A DNA stretch of 64,000 bases from Bradyrhizobiaceae bacterium PARB1 (GCA_002256345.1 NKIY01000003.1:558001-622000); one strand, 5' to 3'; counted from the first letter of the stretch, positions 47,610 to 59,623 are shown. The notes: generated by a model not told the origin, from the sequence alone. Numbers and translations are program-made.

Positions 47610-48146
47610 ATGAGCCGACATATCATGGCAAAACCCGCTGCACCGCTCCATCTCGATCGGCTGGAAACACCGATTGGCACGGCGCTATTGGTAACGAACA
47701 CGGACGGCGCACTCTGCGCGCTGGACTGGACCGACTATGAAGATCGCCTGAATACATCGCTCCGTCGCTATCTCGGCTCGGCGCGACTCGTCGATGCACC
47801 GGCGCCCAAACAGATCCGGCAAGCGCTGACGCGCTACTTCAGCGGCGAGCTTGATCAGCTCGACGTGATTCCCTGCCACATCCCCGGCACCGCATTCCAA
47901 GCCAAAGTCTGGAACGCCCTACGCAAAATCCCCGCCGGCACCACGCGCAGCTACGGCAGCCTCGCGGTACAGCTCGGCTCCCCATCGGCGATGCGGGCCG
48001 TCGGCCACGCCAATGGATCGAACCCCCTGAGCGTCGTTGTGCCCTGCCATCGCCTGATCGGCGCCAATGGCGCACTCACCGGCTATGGCGGCGGTATCGA
48101 ACGCAAGCGCTGGCTGCTGCGGCATGAGGGTGTGGAGGTGGCGTGA
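47610..48146 (+). CDS. ogt: Methylated-DNA--protein-cysteine methyltransferase
   Basis: 178 aa from the ATG at 47610; an ATG at 47625 is also possible and neither has a good ribosome site. The active-site motif VVPCHRLIG contains the alkyl-accepting Cys, preceded by the GTTRSYGSLA helix-turn-helix DNA-binding segment. It removes O6-alkyl groups from guanine. It lacks the Ada N-terminal domain. The start overlaps the phaR terminator T-run, so it likely has its own weak promoter. Confidence 0.88.
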   Translation: MSRHIMAKPAAPLHLDRLETPIGTALLVTNTDGALCALDWTDYEDRLNTSLRRYLGSARLVDAPAPKQIRQALTRYFSGELDQLDVIPCHIPGTAFQAKVWNALRKIPAGTTRSYGSLAVQLGSPSAMRAVGHANGSNPLSVVVPCHRLIGANGALTGYGGGIERKRWLLRHEGVEVA

Positions 48147-48153
48147 CACTCCG

Positions 48154-48279
48154 CCCTTCATAGTGAGGAGGCCTAGCGGCGCAATTGCGCCGCTGACGGC
48201 GCCGTCTCGAACCATGAGACGTCGGCGCTCCGTGTCGATCCTTGAAGACGTCGCTACCCGGCCCCTCAGGATGAGCGCA
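48154..48279. repeat. REP-like element, family 3, copy B
   Basis: Begins CCCTTCATAGTGAGGAGGCC, carries GTCTCGAACCATGAGA and ends GGCCCCTCAGGATGAG. It lies between the convergent ogt and glnD stops. The element is palindromic with an inner GGCGC hairpin. Confidence 0.75.
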
Positions 48280-48282
48280 GAA

Positions 48283-51096
48283 TTACGCCGCCGGCTTCTC
48301 CACGGTCTCGCTATTCGCGAGCAGATGGATCAATGCCCGCTTGATCGCAGCCTGACGCGTGGGCGCGGTGATCTGCGCGCCGAGCAGATCGGTGACATAG
48401 AACACGTCACGCGCGCGCTCACCGAAGGTCGCCACATGCGCCGAGGCAATGTTGAGGTTCAGCTTCGAAATAGCCGTGGTGAGCTGATACAGCAGACCCG
48501 GTCGGTCGAGACCGGAGACTTCGATCACCGTGTAGCGGTCCGACCACTGGTTGTTCACAATGATCTCCGGCTCGACAGTGAACGCCCTGAGCTTCGCCTT
48601 GTTCGAAGAGCTGGACGACGCTCGTTTCGCCACCGTCTCCGGCAGACGCACCTTGCCTTCGAGCACATCCTCGATCATGTCGCCGATCCGCGTCGCGCGG
48701 CGGCCTTCGTCATCGTCGCGGTCGTATTCGCGCGAGATCGCAATTGTGTCGAGCGCACGCCCATCGGTGGTCGTATAGATCTGCGCATCGACAATATTGG
48801 CGCCTGCGGCGGCACAGGCGCCGGCGATGATCGACAGCAGCCAGGGATGGTCGACTGCGAGGATCGTCAATTCAGTGACGGCGCGCGCCTCGTCGAAGCC
48901 GACATTGATCGCCAGTTTGTGGCCAGCCTCCTCGCTCGCGTGCAGGAAGCGCGCGTGGCGGATCTTGCGCTCGAGATCGACCTTGAGCCAGTAGGCCGGA
49001 TAGTGCCGCGAGATATAGGCGTTGAGCTGCTGCTCGGGCCATTCGGTGAACGCGCGGCGGAATTCCGCCTGCGCCGCCGCAATACGCTGGGCACGATTCA
49101 CTTCCGAGAAACCGCCCGTCAGCACCGGTTCGGTCTCGTAATACAGCGTGCGCAAGAGCTGCGCCTTCCAGCCGTTCCACACGCCCGGCCCAACGCCCCG
49201 GATATCGGCCGTCGTCAGGATTGTCAGCAGCTTCATCTGCTCGACCGACTGCACCACGGCGGCAAAATTCTCGATAGTCTTGGCGTCCGACAGATCGCGC
49301 GACTGCGCCACCGTGGACATCGTGAGATGCTCCTCGATCAGCCAGGCCACCAGGTCCGTGTCGCTGGCATTGAAGCCGAGTCGCGGGCACAGCCGCCGCG
49401 CCACCTTGGCGCCGGCAATGGAATGATCCTCCGGCCGCCCCTTGGCGATGTCGTGCAGCAGCACGGTGATGTAGATCACCGCGCGATGTTCCGGCCGGAT
49501 CTTGCGCATCAGATCGCTGGCGAGCGCAAATTCCTCATTGCCGCCGCGTTCGATCTCCTGAAGGATGCCGATGCAGCGGATCAGATGTTCATCCACCGTA
49601 TAGTGGTGATACATATTGAACTGCATCATCGAGACGATGCGGCCGAAGGCGCGGATGAAATGGCCGAGCACGCCGGTTTCGTTCATCCGCCGCAGCACGA
49701 TCTCGGCATTGTCCGAAGTCAGGATCTCCATGAAGATCTTGTTAGCTTCGGGGTCTTCCCGCACCTCCTGGGTGATCAGGCGCAGCGAGCGCGTCGCCGT
49801 ACGCATCGCATCGGGATGGAACGCCAGATTATTCTTCTGCGCCAGGCGAAAAAAGCGCATCAGATTGACCGGGTCTTCCTTGAAGACATCCGGTGCGGCC
49901 AGATTGATGCGATTGTTGTCGACGATGAAGGCATCGCTGCCGGGCACGCGGCGACGCTTGTTATCCGGTAGCAGCTTGGCCATCATCCGGGTCAGCGCTG
50001 GCGCCGGCTTGGCCTGCTGGTCTTCCAGCTTGGCGCACAGGATTGCTGTGAGGTCGCCGACCTCCTTGGCAATCAGGAAGTAGTGCTTCATGAAGCGCTC
50101 GACGTCCTGCATGCCGGGATGCGAGGTATAGCCTAGACGCACCGCGATCTCGCGCTGCAGATCGAAGGATAGCCGCTCTTCCGGCCGCTTGGTCAGGAAG
50201 TGGATGTTGCAGCGGACCGACCACAGGAAATCCTCGCAACGTCTGAAGGTGCGATATTCCTGCGCATCGAACACGCCACGCGCCACCAGCTCCTTGCTGT
50301 CGCGCACGCGATAGACATATTTCGCGATCCAGAACACCGTATGCAGGTCGCGCAATCCGCCCTTGCCATCCTTGACGTTAGGCTCGACGAGATAGCGGGA
50401 CTGGCCGCCGCGGCGATGTCGCTCCTCACGCTCTGCGAGCTTGGCGCTGACGAACTCGGCCGCGGTGCCCTGCACCACTTCGGCGTCGAAACGCGTGACG
50501 AGTTCCTCGTAAAGCTCCTTGTCGCCGGCAAGAAAGCGCGTCTCGAGAATCGCCGTGCGGATCGTCATGTCGCCGCGCGCCTGGCGGATCGACTCGTCCA
50601 CCGAGCGCGTGGCATGGCCGACCTTCAACCCCATGTCCCACAGGCAGTAGAGAATGACTTCGGCGACCTGCTCGCCCCAGGCGGTCTGTTTGTAGGGGAG
50701 GATGAACAGGAGGTCGATATCGGACTCCGGCGCCATCAGCCCGCGCCCGTAGCCACCGGTGGAGACCACAGACATGCGCTCTCCGCTCGACGGCAGCGGC
50801 GAATAATAGAGATGCTTGGTCGCCGCGTTGAACAGCAGGCGGATGATATCGTCCTGCACGTCGCAGAGCCGTTCGGCGCAGCGTCGGCCATGGCGGTCCT
50901 TCAGCAGGACTGCCTCGGCCGCCTCGCGCGCCGTCATCAGTTCGGCCTTGAGCAGCTTCGCAAGCGCCGCACGAAAGAGGTCGTTCTTGCCGCGATGCTC
51001 CGCGGCGAGCGCATCTATTTCGGCCGCTATCCGCGCCGTATCGAATTCAACTTCCGTAGCCGTATCGGTCTTGGGCACAGCACTGTCCATAGGCAT
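48283..51096 (-). CDS. glnD: Bifunctional [protein-PII] uridylyltransferase/uridylyl-removing enzyme
   Basis: 937 aa. The nucleotidyltransferase domain has TGGYGRG (113-119) and the catalytic DIDLL (126-130). The HD domain for uridylyl removal is visible as LLHDIAKG near residue 550. Two ACT domains at the C-terminus (about 735-930) sense glutamine. It controls the uridylylation state of PII and thus nitrogen status. An ATG two codons in (51090) is an alternative start. Here it is separated from mutS by a plus-strand sulfonate cassette. Confidence 0.95.
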   Translation of the reverse strand: MPMDSAVPKTDTATEVEFDTARIAAEIDALAAEHRGKNDLFRAALAKLLKAELMTAREAAEAVLLKDRHGRRCAERLCDVQDDIIRLLFNAATKHLYYSPLPSSGERMSVVSTGGYGRGLMAPESDIDLLFILPYKQTAWGEQVAEVILYCLWDMGLKVGHATRSVDESIRQARGDMTIRTAILETRFLAGDKELYEELVTRFDAEVVQGTAAEFVSAKLAEREERHRRGGQSRYLVEPNVKDGKGGLRDLHTVFWIAKYVYRVRDSKELVARGVFDAQEYRTFRRCEDFLWSVRCNIHFLTKRPEERLSFDLQREIAVRLGYTSHPGMQDVERFMKHYFLIAKEVGDLTAILCAKLEDQQAKPAPALTRMMAKLLPDNKRRRVPGSDAFIVDNNRINLAAPDVFKEDPVNLMRFFRLAQKNNLAFHPDAMRTATRSLRLITQEVREDPEANKIFMEILTSDNAEIVLRRMNETGVLGHFIRAFGRIVSMMQFNMYHHYTVDEHLIRCIGILQEIERGGNEEFALASDLMRKIRPEHRAVIYITVLLHDIAKGRPEDHSIAGAKVARRLCPRLGFNASDTDLVAWLIEEHLTMSTVAQSRDLSDAKTIENFAAVVQSVEQMKLLTILTTADIRGVGPGVWNGWKAQLLRTLYYETEPVLTGGFSEVNRAQRIAAAQAEFRRAFTEWPEQQLNAYISRHYPAYWLKVDLERKIRHARFLHASEEAGHKLAINVGFDEARAVTELTILAVDHPWLLSIIAGACAAAGANIVDAQIYTTTDGRALDTIAISREYDRDDDEGRRATRIGDMIEDVLEGKVRLPETVAKRASSSSSNKAKLRAFTVEPEIIVNNQWSDRYTVIEVSGLDRPGLLYQLTTAISKLNLNIASAHVATFGERARDVFYVTDLLGAQITAPTRQAAIKRALIHLLANSETVEKPAA

Positions 51097-51347
51097 CCCG
51101 GATATCGGACGGCGCAGGCGCTGTCACGGTGATTGTCAGTCAACAGTTAGTTCATGCTGGCAATTGCGCAATCGAAGAAACGACATCCTCACAGCGAGCG
51201 CTTCGACGCACAATATCTTCTCGTTGACGAAACCACATAAGCAATTGAAATTAAATGATGTTTTTGCACTGCAGCGTACCGGCGCCCGACAGCCATGGCC
51301 GACGCTGTCGCCGCAAGTGTGAATGATATCTAAGGGGAGAATTCGTC

Positions 51348-52322
51348 ATGTTCACGATGTCACGGCGCGCGGTCGCCGGTCTGATTGCCGCCGCAGCGCT
51401 GCTGCCCGCCACCGCTTTGGCAGCCGATCCGCTCAAGGAGATTCGCCTCGACTGGGCGACCTATAATCCGGTCTCGATCATCCTCAAGCAGAACGGCCTC
51501 CTGGAAAAGGAATTTGCCAAGGATGGCGTGAAGATCACCTGGGTGCAGTCGGCCGGCTCCAACAAGGCGCTCGAATTCCTCAATGCCCGCTCGATCGATT
51601 TCGGCTCGACCGCCGGCTCCGCCGCACTGGTCGCCAAAATCAACGGCAATCCGATCAAGTCCGTCTATGTCTATTCGCGGCCGGAATGGACCGCACTGGT
51701 GACGACAAAAGATTCCAAGATCGCCTCCGTCGCCGACCTCAAGGGCAAGCGCGTTGCAGTGACCCGCGGCACCGATCCGCACATCTTCCTGGTCCGCGCA
51801 CTGCTCGACGCCAAGCTCACCGACAAAGACATTACGCCGGTGCTGCTGCAGCATGCCGATGGCAAGGCGGCACTGATCCGCGGCGATGTCGATGCCTGGG
51901 CCGGCCTTGATCCGATGATGGCGCAGGCCGAAGTGGAAGACGGCGCCAAGCTGTTCTTACGCAAGCCCGACGCCAATACCTGGGGAATCCTCAATGTGCG
52001 CGAGCAATTCCTGAAGGACTATCCGGACGCTGCGCGTCGCGTGCTTGCCGTCTATGAAGAAGCCCGCAAATACTCGCTCGAGAATTATCCCGAGTTGAAG
52101 AAAGCCTTTATCGGCGTCACCAAGTTGCCCGAAGCAGTCGTCGACAAGCAGCTCAAGGAACGCACCGAACTCACCCACAGCCGCATCGGTGCCCCACAGC
52201 GCGAGTCGATCCTCGCCGCAGGCCTCGCGCTTCAGCAAGCCGGCGTGATCGACGCCAAGGTCGATGTGAAGGCGACGGTCGATGCCCTGATCGACGACCA
52301 GATCCCGCTGCCGAAGAGCTGA
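51348..52322 (+). CDS. ssuA: Aliphatic sulfonate ABC transporter, periplasmic binding protein
   Basis: 324 aa with a GGGGAGA ribosome site. Signal peptide 1-25 (ATALAAD). The SsuA/NMT1-type fold starts IRLDWATYNPVSIILKQ, with the ligand loop GSTAGSAAL and GVAV-type hinge. Its stop overlaps the ssuC start (TGATG). It feeds alkanesulfonates (or taurine) to the inner-membrane transporter. The desulfonating monooxygenase SsuD is not in the window. The 251-bp gap upstream, shared with glnD, contains no recognisable site. Confidence 0.85.
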   Translation: MFTMSRRAVAGLIAAAALLPATALAADPLKEIRLDWATYNPVSIILKQNGLLEKEFAKDGVKITWVQSAGSNKALEFLNARSIDFGSTAGSAALVAKINGNPIKSVYVYSRPEWTALVTTKDSKIASVADLKGKRVAVTRGTDPHIFLVRALLDAKLTDKDITPVLLQHADGKAALIRGDVDAWAGLDPMMAQAEVEDGAKLFLRKPDANTWGILNVREQFLKDYPDAARRVLAVYEEARKYSLENYPELKKAFIGVTKLPEAVVDKQLKERTELTHSRIGAPQRESILAAGLALQQAGVIDAKVDVKATVDALIDDQIPLPKS

Positions 52323-53167
52323 TGAGCATCGCCCTCGATACGCCTGCGCCGGCTGCGAAAGCTCCGGCGCAGCATTCTCTGTCCGGACGCTGGCAGCGCT
52401 TCGCGCGGCCGGCGCTCGGCATTGTATTGCCGCTGACCCTCGCGCTCGCATGGGAAGCCGCCGTCTGGTCCGGCTGGTCCAACGGCCGGCTGGTGCCGCC
52501 GCCCTCGCGCGTCTTCGCAACCATTGCCGAACTCGCCCGCAGTGGCGAGTTGTGGAAGCACGTCGCCACCACGCTGACACGCGTTGCCGCCGGTTTCGGC
52601 TTCGGCGTCATCGCCGGAACGCTGCTCGGCGCCGTCTCCGGCTATTGGGGCATCGCACGCCGCCTGCTCGATCCCACCGTGCAGGCGCTGCGTGCCATCC
52701 CCTCCATCGCCTGGGTCCCACTCTTCATCCTGTGGCTCGGCATTTTCGAAACCTCCAAAGTTGCACTGATCGCCGTCGGCGTGTTCTTCCCGGTCTATCT
52801 CGGCGTGATGGGCGCGATCCTTTCAGTCGATCGCAAGATCGTCGAGGTTGGCCGGACCTTCCGACTCTCCGGCCCGGCCATGATCCGCCGCATCCTGCTG
52901 CCTGCGGTGCTGCCGGCCTATGTGGTGGCACTGCGTGTCGGCCTCGGGCTCGGCTGGATGTTCGTGGTCGCCGCGGAATTCATGGGCGCCTCCGAAGGGC
53001 TCGGCTATCTCCTGATCGACGGCCAGCAGCTCGGCAAGCCCGCGCAGATCCTCGCCGCCATCACCATCTTCGCGCTGCTCGGCAAGACCACCGACTGGCT
53101 GATCGAGCACCTCACCGCGCCGCTTCTGCACTGGCAGGATGCATTCCGACCGGGCGGGAGCAACTGA
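52322..53167 (+). CDS. ssuC: Aliphatic sulfonate ABC transporter permease
   Basis: 281 aa with about six membrane spans. The EAA-type loop for ATPase contact is GRTFRLSGPAMIRRILLPAVL (about 177-197). It belongs to the SsuC/TauC permease group. Its start overlaps the ssuA stop and its stop overlaps the ssuB start (TGATG), giving a three-gene coupled operon. Confidence 0.88.
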   Translation: MSIALDTPAPAAKAPAQHSLSGRWQRFARPALGIVLPLTLALAWEAAVWSGWSNGRLVPPPSRVFATIAELARSGELWKHVATTLTRVAAGFGFGVIAGTLLGAVSGYWGIARRLLDPTVQALRAIPSIAWVPLFILWLGIFETSKVALIAVGVFFPVYLGVMGAILSVDRKIVEVGRTFRLSGPAMIRRILLPAVLPAYVVALRVGLGLGWMFVVAAEFMGASEGLGYLLIDGQQLGKPAQILAAITIFALLGKTTDWLIEHLTAPLLHWQDAFRPGGSN

Positions 53168-53946
53168 TGCTGACGCTCGACAAGGTCGGCAAGACCTATC
53201 CCAACGGTGTCCACGCGCTGGAGCGCTTCACCGCACGCATCCGGCAGGGCGAGATCGTCGCCATCATCGGCGGCTCCGGCTGCGGCAAGTCCACGCTGCT
53301 GCGCGCTATCGCCGGGCTTGATCGCGCGTCATCCGGCACGATCCGCATCGACGACATCGACATCACTGCGCCGCATGAGAAGATCGGCATCATTTTCCAG
53401 GAGCCGCGGTTGTTGCCGTGGCTGAATGTCGCCGACAATATCGGCTTCGGGCTCGCCGATCTTCCGGCGGCCATCAGGCGCGACAGGGGCACGCAGGCGC
53501 TGGCGCGCGTCGGCCTGTCCGACAAGGCCAAGGCCTGGCCGCGCGAACTGTCCGGCGGACAGGCGCAGCGCGTCGCCATTGCGCGTTCACTGGTGCCCCA
53601 GCCGGAAGTACTACTGCTCGACGAACCGTTCTCGGCCCTCGATGCCTTCACCCGCCGCGATCTGCAGGATCATCTGCTCGACCTCTGGGCCGATACGCGG
53701 CCGACACTGATCCTCGTCACCCACGATGTAGACGAAGCCGTGGTGCTGGCCGATCGCGTGCTCGTCATGCGACCGCGGCCGGGCCGGCTGTTCGCGGAGA
53801 TCGATGTCAGCCTCGCGCGCCCCCGTGATCGCGCATCGCCATTGTTCGATGCCGTGAAGAAACGCGTGCTGACGGCGCTCGATCGTTCGCTTGATCGCGA
53901 TCTGCCCGATGACGCACCTGCCGAAGCCGTCGGCGCCTGGTGGTGA
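53167..53946 (+). CDS. ssuB: Aliphatic sulfonate ABC transporter ATPase
   Basis: 259 aa from the ATG at 53167, which overlaps the ssuC stop. Walker A GGSGCGKSTL (36-45), signature LSGGQAQRVAIARSL, Walker B VLLLDEPF, and H-loop LVTHDVDEAV are all canonical. It energises the SsuC channel. Its end is 56 bp before the OsmC-like gene. Confidence 0.9.
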   Translation: MLTLDKVGKTYPNGVHALERFTARIRQGEIVAIIGGSGCGKSTLLRAIAGLDRASSGTIRIDDIDITAPHEKIGIIFQEPRLLPWLNVADNIGFGLADLPAAIRRDRGTQALARVGLSDKAKAWPRELSGGQAQRVAIARSLVPQPEVLLLDEPFSALDAFTRRDLQDHLLDLWADTRPTLILVTHDVDEAVVLADRVLVMRPRPGRLFAEIDVSLARPRDRASPLFDAVKKRVLTALDRSLDRDLPDDAPAEAVGAWW

Positions 53947-54002
53947 CATCGCCGCTGCATGCGATTAAAAACTGCAACTAACAAAGCTCAGGGAGAAACA
54001 TC

Positions 54003-54512
54003 ATGGACGCCGCAACGCTTCGCGCGACCCAGGCCCCCATCAAGGAACGCTACAAGACCGATCCCAAAGCGGCTTTCATCACGCTGAAGGCCAAGGGCTC
54101 GATCGACAATGACGGCATCGCCTGCAAAGTCGAGACTGGTCGGCAGATCGCGGCCGCCGGCCTGCATCCCGCAACGGGCGGCTCCGGTCTCGAACTCTGC
54201 TCCGGCGACATGCTGCTGGAAGCGCTGGTCGCCTGCGCCGGCGTCACGCTGAAATCCGTCGCCACCGCTTTGGAAATTCCCCTGACGTCCGGCAATGTCG
54301 TCGCCGAAGGCGATCTCGATTTCCGCGGCACGCTCGGTGTCGACAAGGAGGCGCCGGTCGGCTTCGCAGAAATCCGCCTGCGTTTCGATGTCGGGACCGA
54401 AGCGCCGCAGGACAAGCTCGATCTACTGCTCAAGCTCACCGAACGCTATTGCGTTGTCTATCAAACCATCAAGAACGGTCCGAAGGTGTCGGTCGCGCTC
54501 AACAGGGTCTGA
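54003..54512 (+). CDS. OsmC-family peroxiredoxin-like protein
   Basis: 169 aa with GGGAGA upstream. The OsmC fold carries the two redox Cys: the first in LVACAGVT (about residue 78), the second in RYCVVYQT near 146, with a conserved Glu/Arg around them. Such proteins reduce organic hydroperoxides via thiols. The position right after ssuB suggests a link to sulfur assimilation or thiol redox rather than osmotic stress. Confidence 0.82.
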   Translation: MDAATLRATQAPIKERYKTDPKAAFITLKAKGSIDNDGIACKVETGRQIAAAGLHPATGGSGLELCSGDMLLEALVACAGVTLKSVATALEIPLTSGNVVAEGDLDFRGTLGVDKEAPVGFAEIRLRFDVGTEAPQDKLDLLLKLTERYCVVYQTIKNGPKVSVALNRV

Positions 54513-54524
54513 CAACCCTGCCCT

Positions 54525-54595
54525 GTCATGGCCGGGCTTGTCCCGGCCATCCACGTCTGGTTACACGACATGGATGCTCGGCTGCCGGGCATGAC
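54525..54595. repeat. REP-like element, family 4
   Basis: Starts GTCATGGCCGGGCTTGTCCC and ends with the inverted GGCTGCCGGGCATGAC; the inner part is CACGTC...GACATGG. A short palindromic extragenic element of the kind common in Bradyrhizobium-type genomes. It lies between the OsmC-like gene and the membrane protein gene. Confidence 0.7.
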
Positions 54596-54608
54596 AAGAA
54601 GAAAAGAA

Positions 54609-55406
54609 ATGTCCGCAGACGCCGCTTTTATCGCCATTCTGATCTTGCGCATGGCGATCACCGCCGCCTTCGTCATCTCTGCTTCGGTTATCACTGAACG
54701 CTCCGGCCCCGCCATCGGCGCGCTGGTGGCAACGCTGCCGATCTCGGCGGGGCCGTCCTACGTCTTCCTGGCCATGGATCATGACGCCGCTTTCATCGCG
54801 CAGGGCGCATTGGCGAGCCTGCCGATCAATGCGGCGACCATGTTTCTCGGCCTCACCTATATCTTCCTCGCCCAGCGCAACAACGTCATCATCAGCCTCG
54901 GCTGCGCGGTCATCGTCTGGTTCGCACTGGCTGTGCTGATAAGAATGATCGACTGGACACTGCTCGGCGGCATCCTCGTCAATGTCGTCACGTTTGCGAT
55001 ATGCCTACCGCTGATGGCGCGCTTCCGTCATGCCAAGATGCCGCTGATCACCCGCCGCTGGTACGATATCCCGCTGCGCGCGGCCCTCGTCGCCACGCTG
55101 GTCGGCGCAGTCGTCACGCTCTCCGCCACCATCGGCCCGACGGGCAGCGGCATCCTCGCGCTCTACCCGATCGTCTTCACCAGCCTGATGCTGATCCTGC
55201 ACCCGCGCATTGGCGGCCCGCCCACCGCCGCGGTGATCGCCAATGGCGGCTGGGGCCTGATGGGCTTCGGCATCGCCGTCGCCATGATGCACTTGCTCGC
55301 GCTGCGCTATGGCTCGGTGATCGGACTGAGCGCCGCGCTGCTGATCTGCATGGCCTGGAATCTCGGCCTGTGGTCGTGGGGACGCAGGAAAGCGCGTTAC
55401 GTCTAG
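54609..55406 (+). CDS. Hypothetical integral membrane protein
   Basis: 265 aa from the ATG at 54609. About eight hydrophobic segments are seen (from [19 protein letters not shown] near the start to [15 protein letters not shown] near the end), with a short Arg-rich tail. I do not recognise the family. Its stop overlaps the mutS stop by 4 bp in a convergent layout. Confidence 0.72.
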   Translation: MSADAAFIAILILRMAITAAFVISASVITERSGPAIGALVATLPISAGPSYVFLAMDHDAAFIAQGALASLPINAATMFLGLTYIFLAQRNNVIISLGCAVIVWFALAVLIRMIDWTLLGGILVNVVTFAICLPLMARFRHAKMPLITRRWYDIPLRAALVATLVGAVVTLSATIGPTGSGILALYPIVFTSLMLILHPRIGGPPTAAVIANGGWGLMGFGIAVAMMHLLALRYGSVIGLSAALLICMAWNLGLWSWGRRKARYV

Positions 55407-58129
55407 CCCTTCGGCAATTTCGCCTTCAACGCATAAAGCGCATCCAGGGCCTCGCGCGGCGACATCTCGTCCGGATGCAGCGCTTTCACGGCTTCCATCA
55501 AGAGATCCGCCTCGCTGGGCGGCCGCTCTTCTTCCGGCGCGCGCGAAGTGATGGCGAAGAGCGGCAGGTCATCGACCAACACCTTGGCGCCCTGCCCGCG
55601 GTCCTGCGCTTCCAGCTTCGCAAGCACGGCCTTGGCGCGCGAAATCACCGCCGGCGGCAGGCCGGCCAGCTTCGCCACCTGAATGCCATAGGAGCGATCC
55701 GCCGAGCCCGGCAACACCTCGTGCAGGAACACGACATCGCCGTGCCATTCCTTGACGCGCACCGTGGCATTGAACAGCCGCGGCAGTTTTGCCGAAAGCT
55801 GGGTGAGTTCGTGATAATGCGTCGCGAATAGCGACCGGCACTTGTTGCTTTCATGCAGATGCTCGATCGCCGCCCAGGCGATGGACAAACCATCGAAGGT
55901 CGCCGTGCCGCGGCCGATTTCGTCGAGGATCACCAGCGCACGTTCCGTCGCCTGATTGAGGATGACGGCGGTTTCCACCATCTCGACCATGAAAGTCGAA
56001 CGGCCGCGCGCGAGATCGTCGGCGGCGCCGACGCGTGAGAACAGGCGATCGACGATACCAATGCGAGCGCGCGAAGCCGGCACGAAGCTGCCGATCTGCG
56101 CGAGCAGCGCAATCAGCGCGTTCTGACGCAGGAAGGTCGATTTACCGGCCATGTTCGGACCGGTGATCAACCAGATCTGGCCGGACTTCTGCCCCGGCCC
56201 CGGCGACAAATCGCTGGCATTCGCGATGAAAGGCTGACCATCGCGGCGCAGCGCCTGTTCGACCACCGGATGACGGCCGCCCTCGATGGCGAATAGCAGC
56301 GACTCGTCCACTTCCGGACGGACGTAATTGTCATCGACGGCGAGCTTGGCGAGCGCTGTGGCGACATCGAGCTGTGCGAAGGCATGCGAGGCCGCATAGA
56401 GATCATCGGCATCTTCGGCGACCATCGTCGCCAGCCGCTCGAAGATTTCCAGCTCGAGGCCGAGCGCGCGGTCGCCAGCATTGGCGATCTTGGCTTCGAT
56501 CTCGCCGAGTTCGGAGGTGGTGAAACGCACCTGTCCGGCCAGAGTCTGGCGATGTATGAAGGTCGCGTTCAGCGGCGCCGACATCAGCTTGTCGCCATGC
56601 TGCGCGGTGACCTCGACGAAATAGCCGAGCACATTGTTGTGCCGGATTTTCAGCGCCTTGACGCCGGTGTCCTCGGCATAGCGCGCCTGCATCGAGGCGA
56701 CCACCAGCCGCGACGCATCGCGCAGATTGCGTGTTTCGTCGAGCACGGACTCGAAACCCTCGCGGACGAAACCGCCGTCGCGCTTCATCAGCGGCAGATC
56801 GTCATCGAGCGCACGGGCGAAGGTCGTAGCAAGCTCACGCGACGGGCGACGGAGGCCAGCCATCGCGGCTGCGATTTCAGTCGGCTGATTCTCCAGGGCA
56901 CCCAGTCGATCCAGGACTTGATCCGCCGCCATCACGCCATCTCGGATGCAGGCAAGATCGCGCGGGCCGCCACGACCGACCGAGAGACGTGCCAGTGCGC
57001 GCGACATATCCGGCGCGGTTTTCAGCGCCGCGCGCAAATCTTCGCGTAGGCCGCTATCGGCCACGAAAGCCGCCACGGCATCATGGCGGCGCGCAATCGC
57101 CGCCGCATCGGTCAGTGGTGCGGCCAGACGCTGTGCGAGCAGGCGCGAACCGGCCGCGGTCACCGTGCAGTCGATCGCATCCAGCAGCGAGCCCCTGCGT
57201 TCGCCGCCCAGCGTCCGCGTCAGTTCGAGATTAGCGCGGGTTGCCGGATCTATCGCCATGGTGGTGCCGATGGCTTCACGCGTCGGTGGCGACAGCGGGA
57301 TGCGCTTGCCGATCTGGGTGCGTTCCACATAGGTGACGCAGGCCGCGGCCGCGGTCGCCTCCAACCGCGACATCGCGCTCAGGCCGTCCATGGTGGCGAC
57401 GGCGAAATAATCGCACAGCCGACGCTCCGCGGTGGCACCATCGAACACGTCGCGCGTGAGCGGCGTCACTGCCGGAAGTTCGCGCAACAACTGACTGAGA
57501 TCGGGATCGCTATAGAGTGCGTCCGTGACGATCACTTCGTTCGGATTGATACGCGCCAAGGTGGCGCCGAGTTCGCCCACCGCGCATTCTGTGACGATGA
57601 ATTCCGCCGTCGAAACATCGATCCAGGCAAGGCCGATGCGCCCCTCGCCACTCGATCCCTTCGCCCGTGCAATCGCCATCAGGTAATTGTTGGCGCGCGC
57701 ATCCAGCAGGTTGTCTTCGGTGAGCGTGCCCGGCGTCACCACGCGCACGACATCGCGGCGCACCACGCTCTTGCCGCCGCGCTTTTTCGCCTCCGCCGGA
57801 TCCTCCATCTGCTCGCAGACGGCGACACGGATGCCGAGTGCGATCAGGCGGTGCAGATATTCGTCCGCGCGCACCACCGGCACGCCGCACATGGGGATAT
57901 CCATGCCCTGATGCTTGCCGCGCTTGGTCAGCACGATGCCGAGGGAGCGCGAGGCCAGTTCCGCATCCTCGAAGAAGATCTCGTAAAAATCGCCCATCCG
58001 GTAGAACAGCAGCAGGCCCGGATTGGCGGCCTTGATCTCAAGATATTGCTGCATCATCGGCGACACCTTGGTGTCGTCGGCGGCGGGCGCGGGCTGTTCC
58101 GGGGCGGTAATGGCTTGCTGGATCGTCAT
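55403..58129 (-). CDS. mutS: DNA mismatch repair protein MutS
   Basis: 908 aa from the ATG at 58129. The mismatch-recognition Phe-x-Glu motif is in [13 protein letters not shown] near residue 44. The ATPase domain has Walker [11 protein letters not shown] (about 655), Walker [11 protein letters not shown], and the FATHYHEL switch. It recognises base-base mismatches and loops as a dimer. mutL and mutH genes are not in the window. Confidence 0.97.
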   Translation of the reverse strand: MTIQQAITAPEQPAPAADDTKVSPMMQQYLEIKAANPGLLLFYRMGDFYEIFFEDAELASRSLGIVLTKRGKHQGMDIPMCGVPVVRADEYLHRLIALGIRVAVCEQMEDPAEAKKRGGKSVVRRDVVRVVTPGTLTEDNLLDARANNYLMAIARAKGSSGEGRIGLAWIDVSTAEFIVTECAVGELGATLARINPNEVIVTDALYSDPDLSQLLRELPAVTPLTRDVFDGATAERRLCDYFAVATMDGLSAMSRLEATAAAACVTYVERTQIGKRIPLSPPTREAIGTTMAIDPATRANLELTRTLGGERRGSLLDAIDCTVTAAGSRLLAQRLAAPLTDAAAIARRHDAVAAFVADSGLREDLRAALKTAPDMSRALARLSVGRGGPRDLACIRDGVMAADQVLDRLGALENQPTEIAAAMAGLRRPSRELATTFARALDDDLPLMKRDGGFVREGFESVLDETRNLRDASRLVVASMQARYAEDTGVKALKIRHNNVLGYFVEVTAQHGDKLMSAPLNATFIHRQTLAGQVRFTTSELGEIEAKIANAGDRALGLELEIFERLATMVAEDADDLYAASHAFAQLDVATALAKLAVDDNYVRPEVDESLLFAIEGGRHPVVEQALRRDGQPFIANASDLSPGPGQKSGQIWLITGPNMAGKSTFLRQNALIALLAQIGSFVPASRARIGIVDRLFSRVGAADDLARGRSTFMVEMVETAVILNQATERALVILDEIGRGTATFDGLSIAWAAIEHLHESNKCRSLFATHYHELTQLSAKLPRLFNATVRVKEWHGDVVFLHEVLPGSADRSYGIQVAKLAGLPPAVISRAKAVLAKLEAQDRGQGAKVLVDDLPLFAITSRAPEEERPPSEADLLMEAVKALHPDEMSPREALDALYALKAKLPKG

Positions 58130-58211
58130 GGCGGCGGACGCTAGCAAATTTCACCCGGCCGATCCTACGCGCAGCGGCGGGAAAGGCCACGTTTTCCCCA
58201 CCACAACACCC

Positions 58212-58227
58212 GGTTGACAAGTCAACC
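58212..58227. promoter_or_regulatory. Palindrome with -35 box upstream of pcaF
   Basis: GGTTGAC (58212-58218) and GTCAACC (58221-58227) form a 7-bp inverted repeat with a 2-base spacer, with TTGACA at 58214-58219 inside it. It sits between divergent mutS and pcaF and could be the pca operator. Confidence 0.45.
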
Positions 58228-58357
58228 ACTCCCGATTATCCGACAGTCTGGGTGTGACAATCCACGCGTCAGCCATGATTTGACCGGGTCGGTGGGCCTT
58301 CCTACAAACCACCGCGATAATCCGGCAAATGCGCGGATGCAGCCCAGGAGGAAGATG

Positions 58358-59566
<1,209 letters not shown>

Positions 59567-59623
59567 CAACAGACCGCAAGAACGCCGCCGCGGACACCGC
59601 GGCGGCCCTGAGAGGAAACCAGA

